Shown here: in pieces, positions 36,821 through 46,789 of the stretch
Layout of the letters: each line of letters opens with the position of its first letter
Numbering within the stretch: position 1 is the stretch's first letter
NCBI RefSeq assembly: GCF_011734195.1
Contig: NZ_JAANTH010000003.1
Location: 1 to 64,000, forward strand
Reading direction: 5' to 3'
DNA from: Halobacterium sp. R2-5
GTDB taxonomy: Archaea; Halobacteriota; Halobacteria; Halobacteriales; Halobacteriaceae
DNA: 64,000 nucleotides
Notes under the pieces: model-generated
What the model was told of the DNA's origin: nothing
The model's database searches: none
The model's input: the letters and a program-made list of their open reading frames with translations, nothing else
Position numbers and translations under genes: made by a program

Positions 36821-38959
36821 TCAGTCGTCGGCAGGCGCGTTCCCGTCGGACGGCTCGATACCGACCTCGATTTCGGCCGCGGCAGCCTTGTACTCGGGAA
36901 TCTTCGCGCGCTCGTCGAGCACGTCGTTCGTCAACCGGTTCGCGGACGCCGCGGCGAAGTGCGGCGTCGTCCAGACCGAACCCTCCGTGATGTCCTCGGT
37001 AACGTGAGCTGTGACTGTGATCTCACCGCGTCGGGACGTCACCGTCACATCGTCGCCGTCCGTGACGCCGTAGCGCTTCGCGTCGTTTGGGTGGATGTCG
37101 ATGAAGTTCTCCGGCTGCTGGCGGTTCAGCGTCGGTGATCGACGGCTCATCGTTCCCGTGTTGTAGTGCTCCTCGATCCGAGCAGTCGTGAGGATGAGGG
37201 GGTATTCTTCGTCTGGGGTTTCCTTCGGCTGCTGGTGGTTGACGCCCTCGATGTGCCCGAGACCGCTCTCGGTTTCGAAGGAGTCCGCGTAGAGGAACCG
37301 GTCGCCCTCGTCGCCGGGCTCGTAGCACGGCCACTGAATGCCCTCTTCCCCGAGGGCATCGTAAGTCATGCCGTGGTAGATGGGGCAGACCTCGCGGAGC
37401 TCCTCAAACACCTCTTCGGGCGTATCGAAGTCGAAGCCCTCGTCCTCGCCGAACAACCTGGTACCGACCTCGGTGATGATGTCGAGGTCGTGTCGGGTGT
37501 TCTCGTGGACTTTCTCGACGCCGCGCATCCGCTGGACGCGCCGATCGGTGTTCGTGACGGTACCGCCGCGCTCGGCCCACGTCGTCGCCGGCAGCACGAC
37601 GTCCGCGTACTCCGCGGTCTCGGTCATGAAGATATCCTGGACCACCATGAACTCCAGCGAGTCGAGGCGTTCGGCGACCCGGTTGCCGTCGGGTTCGCTC
37701 ATCACGGGGTTCTCGCCCATAACGTAGAGGCCGTGGACGGACGTACCGGCCTCGTGGGAGATCTCGACGTTCGTCAGCCCGGGTTCGTCTGGCACCTCGA
37801 ACCCCCAGACGTCCTCGACGGACGCCCGGGCCTCGTCGTCGTCGACGAGCTGGTACCCGGGGAGGACGTTCGGCATCGCGCCCACGTCACACGTCCCCTG
37901 GACGTTGTTCTGGCCGCGGAGCGGATTCACGCCGGTCCCCGGCTTCCCGAGGTTTCCGGTAATCAGCGCGAGATTGATCTCGTTCTGGACGTTGTCGACG
38001 CCGCAGGTGTGCTGGCTCATCCCCATCCCCGTGAAGATAGCGGCATTCTCCGCGGTGGCGTACTTCTCGGCCGCCAACTCGATGTCTTCGAGGGGGACGC
38101 CACACTCCTCGGCGGCGGCCTCCTTGTCGAATCCTTCCAGGGTCTCGCGGAGGTCCTCGAAGCCCTCCGTGCGCTCCTCGATGAACGCCTCGTCTATCCA
38201 GCCCGCGTCCGGGTCGGCCTCGTGACGCTCTAGAATCGTCTTCAGGACGACGTTCAACAGCGGGATGTCCGCGCCCGGGTCCACCTGGAGGTGCATGTGG
38301 CGGTCGGTCTCGTCGATCTTGAACGACTCCGTGGTCTTGTTCGCGTGCGGGTCGACCTGGATGACGGTCGCGCCGTCCAGCACCGCCTGCCGGAAGTACT
38401 GGCTGTTCGCGATCGGATGCTGTTCGCCGGGATTGGCGCCGTGGATCCAGAAGAGATCGGCGGCTTCCTCAAGGTCCGCCATGCTGTTCGTCATCGCACC
38501 CATCCCCAGGCTGGTGCGGAGCGCCCAGACTGTGGAGGCGTGGCACATCCGCGTGCAGTTGTCGACGTTGTTCGTGCCGAACCGGCGCGCGAGCTTCTGG
38601 AGGAGGTAGTTCTCCTCGTTCATCACCTTCGAGGAGCCGTAGAACCCCATCGCGTCGGGGTTGTACTGCTCCCGGATGCGCTGCATCTCGTCGACGATGG
38701 TACTGTAGACTTCTTCCCAAGTGGCTTCGCGGAACTCGCCACCCTCCTTTACGAGCGGGTCGGTCAGTCGGTCTTCGTGGTCGACGACTTCGGTCGCTGC
38801 GCCACCCTTGATGCAGACCCGCCCCTCGTTGACCGGAGCGTCCCCCCACGGCATAAACTGCATGTCGCCGGGGTCGTCACCGGGCTGGACGTTGATACCG
38901 CAGCCGACACCACAGTACGGACAGATCGTCTTTACCGGGTCCTGATCTTCACTGGACAT
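36821..38959 (-). CDS. Molybdopterin formate dehydrogenase, FdhF-like catalytic subunit
   Basis: The 712-residue product has the size of E. coli FdhF. Ligands of the [4Fe-4S] cluster are C13, C16, C20 and C49, with K51 following. C139-H140 in TRMCHASTV is the Mo ligand and catalytic His, at almost the same numbering as the selenocysteine of FdhF. Other motifs are GANPGEQHPI, GMGMSQHTCGVDN, LRGQNNVQGTCDVGAMP and, near the end, the cofactor-binding MSRRSPTLNRQQPENFIDIHP. Unlike the enzyme at 21889 it has no N-terminal ferredoxin domains and no visible partner, so its electron acceptor is unknown. It ends about 230 nt before the MOSC gene start on the same strand. Confidence 0.9.
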   Translation of the reverse strand: MSSEDQDPVKTICPYCGVGCGINVQPGDDPGDMQFMPWGDAPVNEGRVCIKGGAATEVVDHEDRLTDPLVKEGGEFREATWEEVYSTIVDEMQRIREQYNPDAMGFYGSSKVMNEENYLLQKLARRFGTNNVDNCTRMCHASTVWALRTSLGMGAMTNSMADLEEAADLFWIHGANPGEQHPIANSQYFRQAVLDGATVIQVDPHANKTTESFKIDETDRHMHLQVDPGADIPLLNVVLKTILERHEADPDAGWIDEAFIEERTEGFEDLRETLEGFDKEAAAEECGVPLEDIELAAEKYATAENAAIFTGMGMSQHTCGVDNVQNEINLALITGNLGKPGTGVNPLRGQNNVQGTCDVGAMPNVLPGYQLVDDDEARASVEDVWGFEVPDEPGLTNVEISHEAGTSVHGLYVMGENPVMSEPDGNRVAERLDSLEFMVVQDIFMTETAEYADVVLPATTWAERGGTVTNTDRRVQRMRGVEKVHENTRHDLDIITEVGTRLFGEDEGFDFDTPEEVFEELREVCPIYHGMTYDALGEEGIQWPCYEPGDEGDRFLYADSFETESGLGHIEGVNHQQPKETPDEEYPLILTTARIEEHYNTGTMSRRSPTLNRQQPENFIDIHPNDAKRYGVTDGDDVTVTSRRGEITVTAHVTEDITEGSVWTTPHFAAASANRLTNDVLDERAKIPEYKAAAAEIEVGIEPSDGNAPADD

Positions 38960-39179
38960 GGTCAGGTGCCTGAATCGCGATTGTCATTTGTTACTCACCA
39001 CCATAGTAATGGCGCAGCCACGAGCATGAATCTTTCTGCGTCCGGCACGGCCCTACACAAGCGTGGCGGGACGTATCACGTTCCGATGAGCGTGAATTCT
39101 TCGTTACCACACTTGCATTCGTTCTCGATTCCGACTGGGCGGAACTCACCGCCTTCCTCTACTTGCGCGGGTTGAGCTA

Positions 39180-39199
39180 CCCACGGCTGAAGCCGTGGG
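39180..39199 (-). repeat. Right-end hairpin of TnpB element 2
   Basis: CCCACGGC, loop TGAA on the plus strand, GCCGTGGG: a perfect 8-bp stem, different in sequence from the stem at the same place in element 1. Confidence 0.65.
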
Positions 39200-39201
39200 A
39201 T

Positions 39202-40434
<1,233 letters not shown>

Positions 40435-40522
40435 ATCTTATATGTAGATGAGGTGTTTCTTAAAGTCTGGGGGAGTCGGCCTGCTACTGGAGCGTGGGTT
40501 GATTCCCAGTTGTCGGCTTCAT

Positions 40523-40542
40523 CCCACGGCTAAAGCCGTGGG
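40523..40542 (-). repeat. Left-end hairpin of TnpB element 2
   Basis: CCCACGGC, TAAA on the plus strand, GCCGTGGG: a perfect 8-bp stem matching the position but not the sequence of the left hairpin of element 1. Confidence 0.7.
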
Positions 40543-40701
40543 TTTTCGCCTCGAACTTTCTATAAATCTCCCCGCAAGCAGCGCATTCGACGAGGTCCGC
40601 CCCGCCTGAGTCAGGTGCCTCAGCCATAACACGGGCTTGTTACGAATATAATCAGAACAGGAATAAATAATCTCCGGTGGGTAACTGTACATCCCCGGGT
40701 T

Positions 40702-41136
40702 ATCATCGTGGGTGATCTCGGTGTAATTCGCAAGGACAACGACAAGGGGCGGTACATCAACGACGAGACCCACAAGATGCCGTTCGCCCGCCTGCTCAAC
40801 TACATCGAGTACAAGGCCCACGACGCAGGTATCGACGTGCGGTTGGTCGACGAATACGATACGTCGAAAACGTGCAACCGCCGTGCCTGCGAGGGCGTCC
40901 GTGACACGCGGGGACGCTTTGAGTGTCCCGAGTGTGGGCTGGACGACAATGCAGGCAAGAACGGTGCGTTGCACATCGGCAAACGAGCCTTGGGCAAGTT
41001 CGAGAGGCCGCTGTCCGAGGCTGGGGCCGTACTGGCACAGCCCGAAACGCAGGTCATCGTCGGCCGCGACGACGAACCTGCGAACCTCTCCGTGTCCGTG
41101 GGTTCAATCCCCAGTAGGGGAACCCCACGGCTTTAG
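40702..41136 (+). pseudogene. C-terminal TnpB remnant from a different TnpB subfamily
   Basis: The frame starts abruptly at VIIVGDLGVIRKDNDKGR, the RuvC-II region, and continues through NYIEYKAHDAGIDVRLVDE and a zinc ribbon (CNRRAC...CPECG). The third catalytic Asp position reads DDNAGKNGA instead of NADxNA, so the motif is lost. The N-terminal two thirds are missing. Just after comes a CCACGGC-TTTA-GCCGTGG hairpin (about 41125-41142), the element's right end. It is not derived from the two intact copies and so is an independent, older insertion. Confidence 0.75.
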
Positions 41137-41149
41137 CCGTGAGAGGATA

Positions 41150-41479
41150 TCAGGTCTGCGTTGCTACTGTCACGGCTTGCTCTTCCACGCTCACCGTGCA
41201 GCCGGCGTAGGTGAACGTCACCAGGCAGTTCCCTTGACCGTCTTGGGGGGCAGCCAGTGCATCGAGCGCGTCGGGGTTGATCGTCTCGAACAGCGGCGGC
41301 AGCGGGTCCGAGCCGGGCCCGGAGTCGTCGGTTTCGAGCGGGGTGGCGGGTCGGCCTGTGGCCTCGGCCACGGCGGTTATCACCGCCTCGCTGGGAGACT
41401 CGTCCGGCGCTACCTCGTAGCGATATTCGCTGGTGTCGACTGACTGGTGGCTCTCGACGGCTGCGTTGGTGGAAGTCAT
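41150..41479 (-). CDS. HalOD1 output-domain protein
   Basis: The 109-residue acidic product has the haloarchaeal HalOD1 pattern: SPSEAVITAVAEATGRPATPL, DPLPPLFETINPDALDALAA, then a beta-rich VTFTYAGCTVSVEEQ end. HalOD1 is a small sensory-output domain found alone or in signalling proteins in Halobacteria; its biochemical role is unknown. ATGs at 41488 and 41506 are alternative starts. It is divergent from a Bat-type HTH regulator with ~100 nt between them, suggesting a common regulatory unit. Confidence 0.85.
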   Translation of the reverse strand: MTSTNAAVESHQSVDTSEYRYEVAPDESPSEAVITAVAEATGRPATPLETDDSGPGSDPLPPLFETINPDALDALAAPQDGQGNCLVTFTYAGCTVSVEEQAVTVATQT

Positions 41480-41583
41480 TACCTGCATTTGGGCCTGTCC
41501 CCGCAAATCCGCGACGGTTGACTACGTAAGGGTTTAAGTCCAGTTCCCGGGTTCCTTTTGAGGTAGCCGACCCAATCGATAGT

Positions 41584-42234
41584 GTGAGCTTCATTGCCGA
41601 GTTCCGCATCGAAATCCCGCCACTGGCCGAAGCCTCGAAGGCCGTACCGGAGATGCGGTTCTCCGGCAAGGACGTCGTCTTGGAGGACGACCAAGCGCGC
41701 AAATTCAGGTTCGCGGCTCACGGCAGTCAGTTCGACAAGTTTGAGGCGGCACTCGACGCCGATCCCACAGTCGCCGATTACACCGTCCTCACGACCACGG
41801 AGGACAGCGCCCACTACGTCGTTACCTACGCCGCGACGGCGGACACGCGGGGCACCTACCCCATTGCGATCGAACACGACATCGCGTATCTCGACATCGA
41901 GTTACAGGACGGCGAGTACACGGTCCGGGCCCGTGTCCCCGACCGGGACGCGCTGACGGCCCTGCGAGAGTACTGTCGGGCCAATGACTTTCCCTTCACC
42001 CTCGATCGAATTTATCAGGAGACCGCAATAGGCGCCGTCGGCAATCCGCTCACCGACGCCCAGGCGGAGGCGATGCGAGTCGCCTACGAACAGGGCTACT
42101 TCGACTCGCCGCGACAGACGACGCTCGATGCAATTGCCGACGAGATCGGCGTCTCCCGCCAGGCCGTCGCGGCGCGACTGCGCCGCGGACACAAGCGGCT
42201 GATCGAAACCACTGACATCCCCAATCAGTCGTAA
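41584..42234 (+). CDS. Bacterio-opsin-activator-type (HTH-10) transcriptional regulator
   Basis: The 216-residue product has an N-terminal ~150-residue sensor-like region and a C-terminal HTH domain (PLTDAQAEAMRVAYEQGYFD, then LDAIADEIGVSRQAVAARLRRG), the Bat/HTH-10 signature of Halobacteria. A GTG start is used. Members regulate energy and membrane functions in response to oxygen, light or other cues; the target here is unknown. It is divergent from the HalOD1 gene. Confidence 0.9.
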   Translation: MSFIAEFRIEIPPLAEASKAVPEMRFSGKDVVLEDDQARKFRFAAHGSQFDKFEAALDADPTVADYTVLTTTEDSAHYVVTYAATADTRGTYPIAIEHDIAYLDIELQDGEYTVRARVPDRDALTALREYCRANDFPFTLDRIYQETAIGAVGNPLTDAQAEAMRVAYEQGYFDSPRQTTLDAIADEIGVSRQAVAARLRRGHKRLIETTDIPNQS

Positions 42235-42584
42235 CCGACAGACTGTGGGCGTCGAACGCAAACTATCAGTTTTCATTTGATTTTCTACGTCCGGGTGTGG
42301 GTTTCGGATAATCGCAGTATCGTGGTCCGTCTCGTATGCCACTCGTCCACCGATACTTTCGTGTCCGATGATACTGTGGCCTGCGTTCTTGCTCCCGACG
42401 AAAATCGCCGACGTGCCGTGTTCACGGACAAAGCGGCGAATCTGATTTGAGATTGTTCCGGACAGTGTATATCTATCCGCGGGAATGTGTTCGAAGTTGG
42501 TCTCGGGAACGAGGAACGGTCAAGACCGAAATGCGAGTTTGAGCGTCCCTGTCTACTTTATAACTCAGTGTCCTCCGTTTCAAC
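42235..42584. other. Gene-free stretch with a possible USP-like remnant
   Basis: No intact gene. On the minus strand around 42300-42465 an open stretch reads IRRFVREHGTSAIFVGSKNA and then ETDHDTAIIRNP. It loosely resembles the C-terminal third of a universal stress protein, but it has no start and runs into the antisense of the Bat gene. It may be a decayed fragment. Confidence 0.3.
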
Positions 42585-43172
42585 ATGAACCGGCGGACGT
42601 ACCTTGCGGCAGTCGGGACTGCCGGCATCGCGGCATCAGCAGGCTGCAGTGCCGTCACAGGGACTCAAACGCTCTCTGATCCGACGGTGCACGAGGATTC
42701 ACCGGGGAGGAAGGCGCTCGTCTTCAATTCGAATGACGGTGAAGTGGGCCACGTTGGAGTCGATGGGCACGTGAAATCCGACAGGATCGAGCTCACAACC
42801 GAGATCTGGCATCAGGATGGCACCCGTGTGGATTCGATCGAATTGCGGGTCTGGATGCCGGAGATAGCAACGGAATCCCCTGCGGAGGTCGCTGTCGCCG
42901 CTCCAGTCGAGGGCGATAGTTCTCCGCCTCCATCACTGTCGCTCTCTACGCCGAAGCGGGATCTCGGCACGGCCATCGAGATCACCGATTTAGATGACCT
43001 CGCTGATGAAACGATTAGTACCCTGAACCTGATTGTCATCCCGGGATCGAGAACAGCGACAGACCTCAATATCCACGCGACCATCGAACTCTCGGGTGGT
43101 GGCATCCTCAGCACTGATTACACGCTCGATGGCGAACTCCAGTTAGCGTATCCGGGACTCACCGACCAGTAG
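42585..43172 (+). CDS. Haloarchaeal lipoprotein of unknown function
   Basis: The 195-residue product has a Tat-type signal (NRRTYLAAVGTAGIAASAGC), with the Ala-Gly-Cys lipobox placing the lipidated Cys at about residue 21. After processing, a mostly beta-strand acidic domain remains (KALVFNSNDGEVG, SIELRVWMP, LSGGGILSTDYTL). It should be exported folded and anchored on the outer face of the membrane. No family is recognised. A stem-loop follows 16 nt after the stop. Confidence 0.75.
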   Translation: MNRRTYLAAVGTAGIAASAGCSAVTGTQTLSDPTVHEDSPGRKALVFNSNDGEVGHVGVDGHVKSDRIELTTEIWHQDGTRVDSIELRVWMPEIATESPAEVAVAAPVEGDSSPPPSLSLSTPKRDLGTAIEITDLDDLADETISTLNLIVIPGSRTATDLNIHATIELSGGGILSTDYTLDGELQLAYPGLTDQ

Positions 43173-43187
43173 GACAACGCGCCCAAC

Positions 43188-43218
43188 GCTGATGAAGCAT
43201 CCACTAGTATTCATCAGC
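43188..43218 (+). terminator. Stem-loop after the lipoprotein gene
   Basis: GCTGATGAA (43188-43196) pairs perfectly with TTCATCAGC (43210-43218) across a 13-nt loop, starting 16 nt after the stop. No long T-run follows, so processing or attenuation is as likely as termination. Confidence 0.4.
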
Positions 43219-43604
43219 CAAACAACTTCAGAGGGATACTGTGTCACGGGGCCTCGAAAGCCTGAGAATCAACCGATGCAAGTTCGTAGCTCGATACCTC
43301 AGCCACGGTCCGAACCATACACCGCTGAGGACGTGCGCCGTTAACGAAACACCAGTGTGGACATCCTTGGGGAACGAATGAGGTCGGATACTCTACGTTG
43401 AGGGTGTCATAGACCATTGCTAACGACGGCTTTCGGCGATCTAGTGTACGTAACTCGCCGCTCCGAGTCGTACACGTTCGGCGTCGTCAGCGAGCTCGGC
43501 CGTCAGGGTCGAACACTCCGGGTTCATCTCAAAATCGCTGCTGCAATCAGAGAGGCCGCTAACTGCGTGAATTCGGTCAGGCGGAAAATTGGGGAGTCTA
43601 TTGC
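43219..43604. other. Gene-free stretch
   Basis: I see no gene, repeat or clear promoter in this gap between the lipoprotein gene and the 3' end of the carboxypeptidase gene. Confidence 0.4.
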
Positions 43605-46427
43605 TTACCTGACGTCGCCCCAGGTTCCGACAAGTTCGTCCTCGACAAACCGGCGCTGTTGGAAGCCGAGCGCATTACACAACAGCGTGTGCCCCATGAA
43701 AGAGACGGCGTAGTCGGCCATCCCGAACGGGTGAAGTTCGCGCTGGCTGGCCGGTGGAAGCACCGACCCGAGGACGTTGATCTCGCTGTCCCCGGCAGAT
43801 AGTGCGCCAACGGCGACGCCATCTGCCCCGGAGCCGTCCGCTGTCTGTCCTTCCATTCGGCCGGCCACGTCACCGCCAGCGTCCGTGAACGCGTCGTCGT
43901 CGACGACCGTCGCCGGCTGGTCCGGTTCGTTTGGCACGTAGCCGACCTGCGGGCTTTTCCACATCTCGAACTGTAGCGGCCGAATGTCCGACAGGAGGTA
44001 GTGCTCGAAGTCCCGGTCGATCAGGTTCGCGATACCGACGCGGATCGACTGAAGGTCGCCGTCCTCGATGGCCGCGGCCTCGCCGACGTCGAGCTCCGCA
44101 AGCAGGTTCAGGCCGGTATCGGTCAACACCAAGTCACCGCCCGCTTCCACGAACGCTTCGAGCTCGTCGACGTACCGCGAGTCGTCGCGGCCGACGTCGT
44201 GAGAGACGACAACTTTGTCGTAGCGCCGCTTCCCGGAGTTTCCTCGCAGCAGCTTTCCGACGCGGACGTCGTGGACGCGGACGCCCTCCATCGCACCGGC
44301 TTCGAGGTTCGGCTCGAGGTCCGCGAAGAACTGCATCGGGTTGACGACGTACTCTGCCTGTGAGTAGCCGAACGCCTCCTCGGGGTCAGGGTGTTCCTCG
44401 TCGGCCTCGACGGTGACGAACTCGACGTCGACGTCGTCCACGCCCTCGAGTTCGATCGACCAGTCACCCGACGCCGGGTTCGGGACGTAGAAGCTACGTT
44501 CGTCGGTTTCGTTGAGGTCGATCGTACGGACGACCTGTCCGCCGGGGTTGACGAGCTTTACGACGCCCTCGTTCGCGCCGCCGTCAGCGACGCGTGCGGC
44601 CAGCGAGTGCGTGCGTTCCTCGGCGGACGCTTCGGCGCGACCACTCGGACCGGGCTGGACCGTCTCGTGCCGCCGCTGGACCTCGGTCGCGCGGTCCTGG
44701 CCGGGGCCCTCGCCTTTCCCCGGGCTTTCGTCGGTGTGCGAGAGGTCCGCCGACCGGCGCGTCAGCTCGTCGGTCGTCACGTACGCCGTGTCCTGGCCGC
44801 CGGTTGCAACCGTCGCGTCCGTGGACGCCGCCGTCATCTCCGCGAACTCCTGCATCGAGAGCCGGTACGCCGTCTCCAAGTGCCGCTCGATGTACGGCCG
44901 CCAGTCCGAGAAGTCCCGCATCGCCAGCTCGGGTGCAACCGTGACAGCACCGAGACCGCCGAATTCCTCGGGCTGGCCCGCCCAGCCGAGCAGACCGCCC
45001 GTGATATTGTACCCTAGCGAGTCGTAGATCGACCCGTAGTCCAGCAGCTCGTCAGGCACGTAGTCGTTCGGATCGCCGAACGTGCTGTCCTTCCCTGCTC
45101 GAATCGTGTCGCTGGCGATTTCCTGCGGGCTCTCCCACTGGTCGGTCATCGCGGCGTCGATGCGGCGGTTGACCTCGTCGAGATTGTGGGTGCCGTCGTG
45201 CTCGTAGGCGGCGTTGGATTCGAGGTTCAGCACCATCGTGTCCGCGAACCCCATCATGTGGTAGTCACAGAGGTACTCGACGTTGTCGTACCCGCGGAGA
45301 TGTTCAATCGTAGCCAGCGCGTCCGGAACGACGTCCTCGTATCCGACGTCGTAGCCCGGCCGGACGTCGGGCGCACGCTCGGGGTCGGCGGGCCAGAACG
45401 CGGGATTCGCCCACCCAATCGTCGGGTACTGGCGGTTCGTGTCTACCCCGGAGCTGTTCCCGCGGTAGTGCCCGTAGAACGGCGACCCGAAGAAGCCGGC
45501 GTACGGATTCTGGGAAGCGTACTGCGGCTTCCGGACGGTCCAGCCGTCCGGGTTGATGTAGACGAAGACGATGACGATGTCGTCGAGGAGTTCGCTGAAG
45601 CTGTCCGCGTCGCCAGTAGTGACGTCCTCGATGATGCGGCTGCCGGCCTCACAGCCGGCGCGCTCGTTGCCGTGGATGGCGAGCGTGAACACGGCCTTGT
45701 CCTTCTCCTGGAACGACGCTTCGTCCCGGACATTGTTGGTCACCTCGGCGACGTAGATGTCGTTCGGGTCGGGGTCTTCACCGGTGAAGGAGTTCTTCCA
45801 GCCCGGTCCCTGCCCGATGCGGCGGACGCGCACCGTGTCGGGGTGTTCGGCTTCGAGGTGGTTGAGGGCTGCCCCGGTCTCCGTGTGGGAGATGAAGTCG
45901 CGGGCGTCTTCGGCCGGCGGGAAGACGCTGTCGTCGTAGCCGCCGTCTAGCTTCCAGAACGGGTTCGCTCCCGGCGAGAAATCAGCGTACTCGACGCCGC
46001 CGATGTCGTTGAGCACGTGCTCGACCTCGGAAGCAGTAAGGTGGCCGTGTGCGGCCGGCGTCGGGGACTCGCGTGTGACCGCCTTCGGTGCGCGTAGCTC
46101 CTCGTCGACGTCCCAGTCCGGTTCGCCGTACTCGTCGTAGAACGCGGAGAGTGCGTCCGTATCCTCGAATTCCAGGACGAGCGCGGCTTCGTAATCGTCG
46201 GGTGTTGCGTTGACGACGAACTCCGCGAGGTCCGTCATCGCGTCGTCGGTTACCTCCGCGGAAACCGTCCCTGGGAGCGCGAGTGCGGCCCCTGTCGCTG
46301 CTGCGAGTCCGAGGAACGTCCGGCGGCCGATGTCGGCGTTCTCGAACGGTTCCTCGTCGAGTTCAGTTGCTTCTTCGTGGTTGTACCGGTTCGGATCGCT
46401 GCGCGTTCGTGGCTGTTTTCCCACCAT
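43605..46427 (-). CDS. Secreted M14 zinc carboxypeptidase, large
   Basis: The 940-residue product carries a Tat signal after a 34-residue polar leader (RRTFLGLAAATGAALALPG at ~35-53, then VSA). The M14 domain covers ~175-540: the zinc motif HGNE (H252, E255), the third ligand H390 in CDYHMMGF and a likely catalytic Glu at E500 in VTVAPEL. Residues ~540-940 are an acidic region with a beta-rich domain and a domain around VGKLLRGNSGKRRYDKVVVS that may be Rossmann-like. It probably trims C-terminal residues from extracellular peptides. The gene is single. A TATA-poor but AT-rich region lies upstream. Confidence 0.88.
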   Translation of the reverse strand: MVGKQPRTRSDPNRYNHEEATELDEEPFENADIGRRTFLGLAAATGAALALPGTVSAEVTDDAMTDLAEFVVNATPDDYEAALVLEFEDTDALSAFYDEYGEPDWDVDEELRAPKAVTRESPTPAAHGHLTASEVEHVLNDIGGVEYADFSPGANPFWKLDGGYDDSVFPPAEDARDFISHTETGAALNHLEAEHPDTVRVRRIGQGPGWKNSFTGEDPDPNDIYVAEVTNNVRDEASFQEKDKAVFTLAIHGNERAGCEAGSRIIEDVTTGDADSFSELLDDIVIVFVYINPDGWTVRKPQYASQNPYAGFFGSPFYGHYRGNSSGVDTNRQYPTIGWANPAFWPADPERAPDVRPGYDVGYEDVVPDALATIEHLRGYDNVEYLCDYHMMGFADTMVLNLESNAAYEHDGTHNLDEVNRRIDAAMTDQWESPQEIASDTIRAGKDSTFGDPNDYVPDELLDYGSIYDSLGYNITGGLLGWAGQPEEFGGLGAVTVAPELAMRDFSDWRPYIERHLETAYRLSMQEFAEMTAASTDATVATGGQDTAYVTTDELTRRSADLSHTDESPGKGEGPGQDRATEVQRRHETVQPGPSGRAEASAEERTHSLAARVADGGANEGVVKLVNPGGQVVRTIDLNETDERSFYVPNPASGDWSIELEGVDDVDVEFVTVEADEEHPDPEEAFGYSQAEYVVNPMQFFADLEPNLEAGAMEGVRVHDVRVGKLLRGNSGKRRYDKVVVSHDVGRDDSRYVDELEAFVEAGGDLVLTDTGLNLLAELDVGEAAAIEDGDLQSIRVGIANLIDRDFEHYLLSDIRPLQFEMWKSPQVGYVPNEPDQPATVVDDDAFTDAGGDVAGRMEGQTADGSGADGVAVGALSAGDSEINVLGSVLPPASQRELHPFGMADYAVSFMGHTLLCNALGFQQRRFVEDELVGTWGDVR

Positions 46428-46559
46428 TTGTTACCGTGTGGTTGTCAAACACACACAGGATACAATCCTCTAATTGATATTAAGATTGATTGTGTTTATT
46501 TTATATGAATGAGTAAAGAGACGATAGCACGGTGCCCGCTGAAATCGAGGCGCAACGAC

Positions 46560-46731
46560 GCCGAAATTCACGTGCGAAAGCGAACGAAGAACGCCGGGAA
46601 GCCATCATCTGACGGAGTGTCTAAGCAGGAGAAACGGTAGCCCACGACCAACTCCACAAGGTCTCACGGCAGATTGTGGAGTGAGTGGGCCCGACTAACC
46701 CCAGGAAGCCACGGGCGCGGTGGCCCGTGGC
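46560..46731 (+). pseudogene. Short TnpB remnant with right-end hairpin
   Basis: In two frames the sequence reads SKQEKR, then VAHDQLHKVSRQIVE, the helical stretch before RuvC-II of haloarchaeal TnpB proteins, broken by a frameshift. It is followed by a 9-bp perfect stem, GCCACGGGC (46708-46716) and GCCCGTGGC (46723-46731), like the hairpin that closes other TnpB elements here. No catalytic part remains. It ends 59 nt before the E2 gene start. Confidence 0.45.
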
Positions 46732-46755
46732 AGTTCACGTGTATTGCATCGGACA

Positions 46756-46764
46756 AATAATTAT
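46756..46764 (+). promoter_or_regulatory. TATA-like box of the E2-OsmC gene
   Basis: AATAATTAT centred 30 nt before the ATG at 46790; supports that start over longer upstream frames and predicts a leaderless message. Confidence 0.55.
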
Positions 46765-46789
46765 GTGGTTTGGTGTGATTGCTCTCACC

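Noticed and set aside
41902-42342. A 146-residue minus-strand frame opposite the Bat regulator
   Set aside because: Mostly antisense of a clear coding gene; only the part beyond 42235 has a faint USP look.
44391-45950. Long plus-strand open frames opposite the carboxypeptidase gene
   Set aside because: They mirror the coding frame of a clear M14 protein in GC-rich DNA and have Val/Arg-heavy nonsense composition. The same holds for frames opposite gcvP, lpdA, glyA, the formate dehydrogenases and E1.
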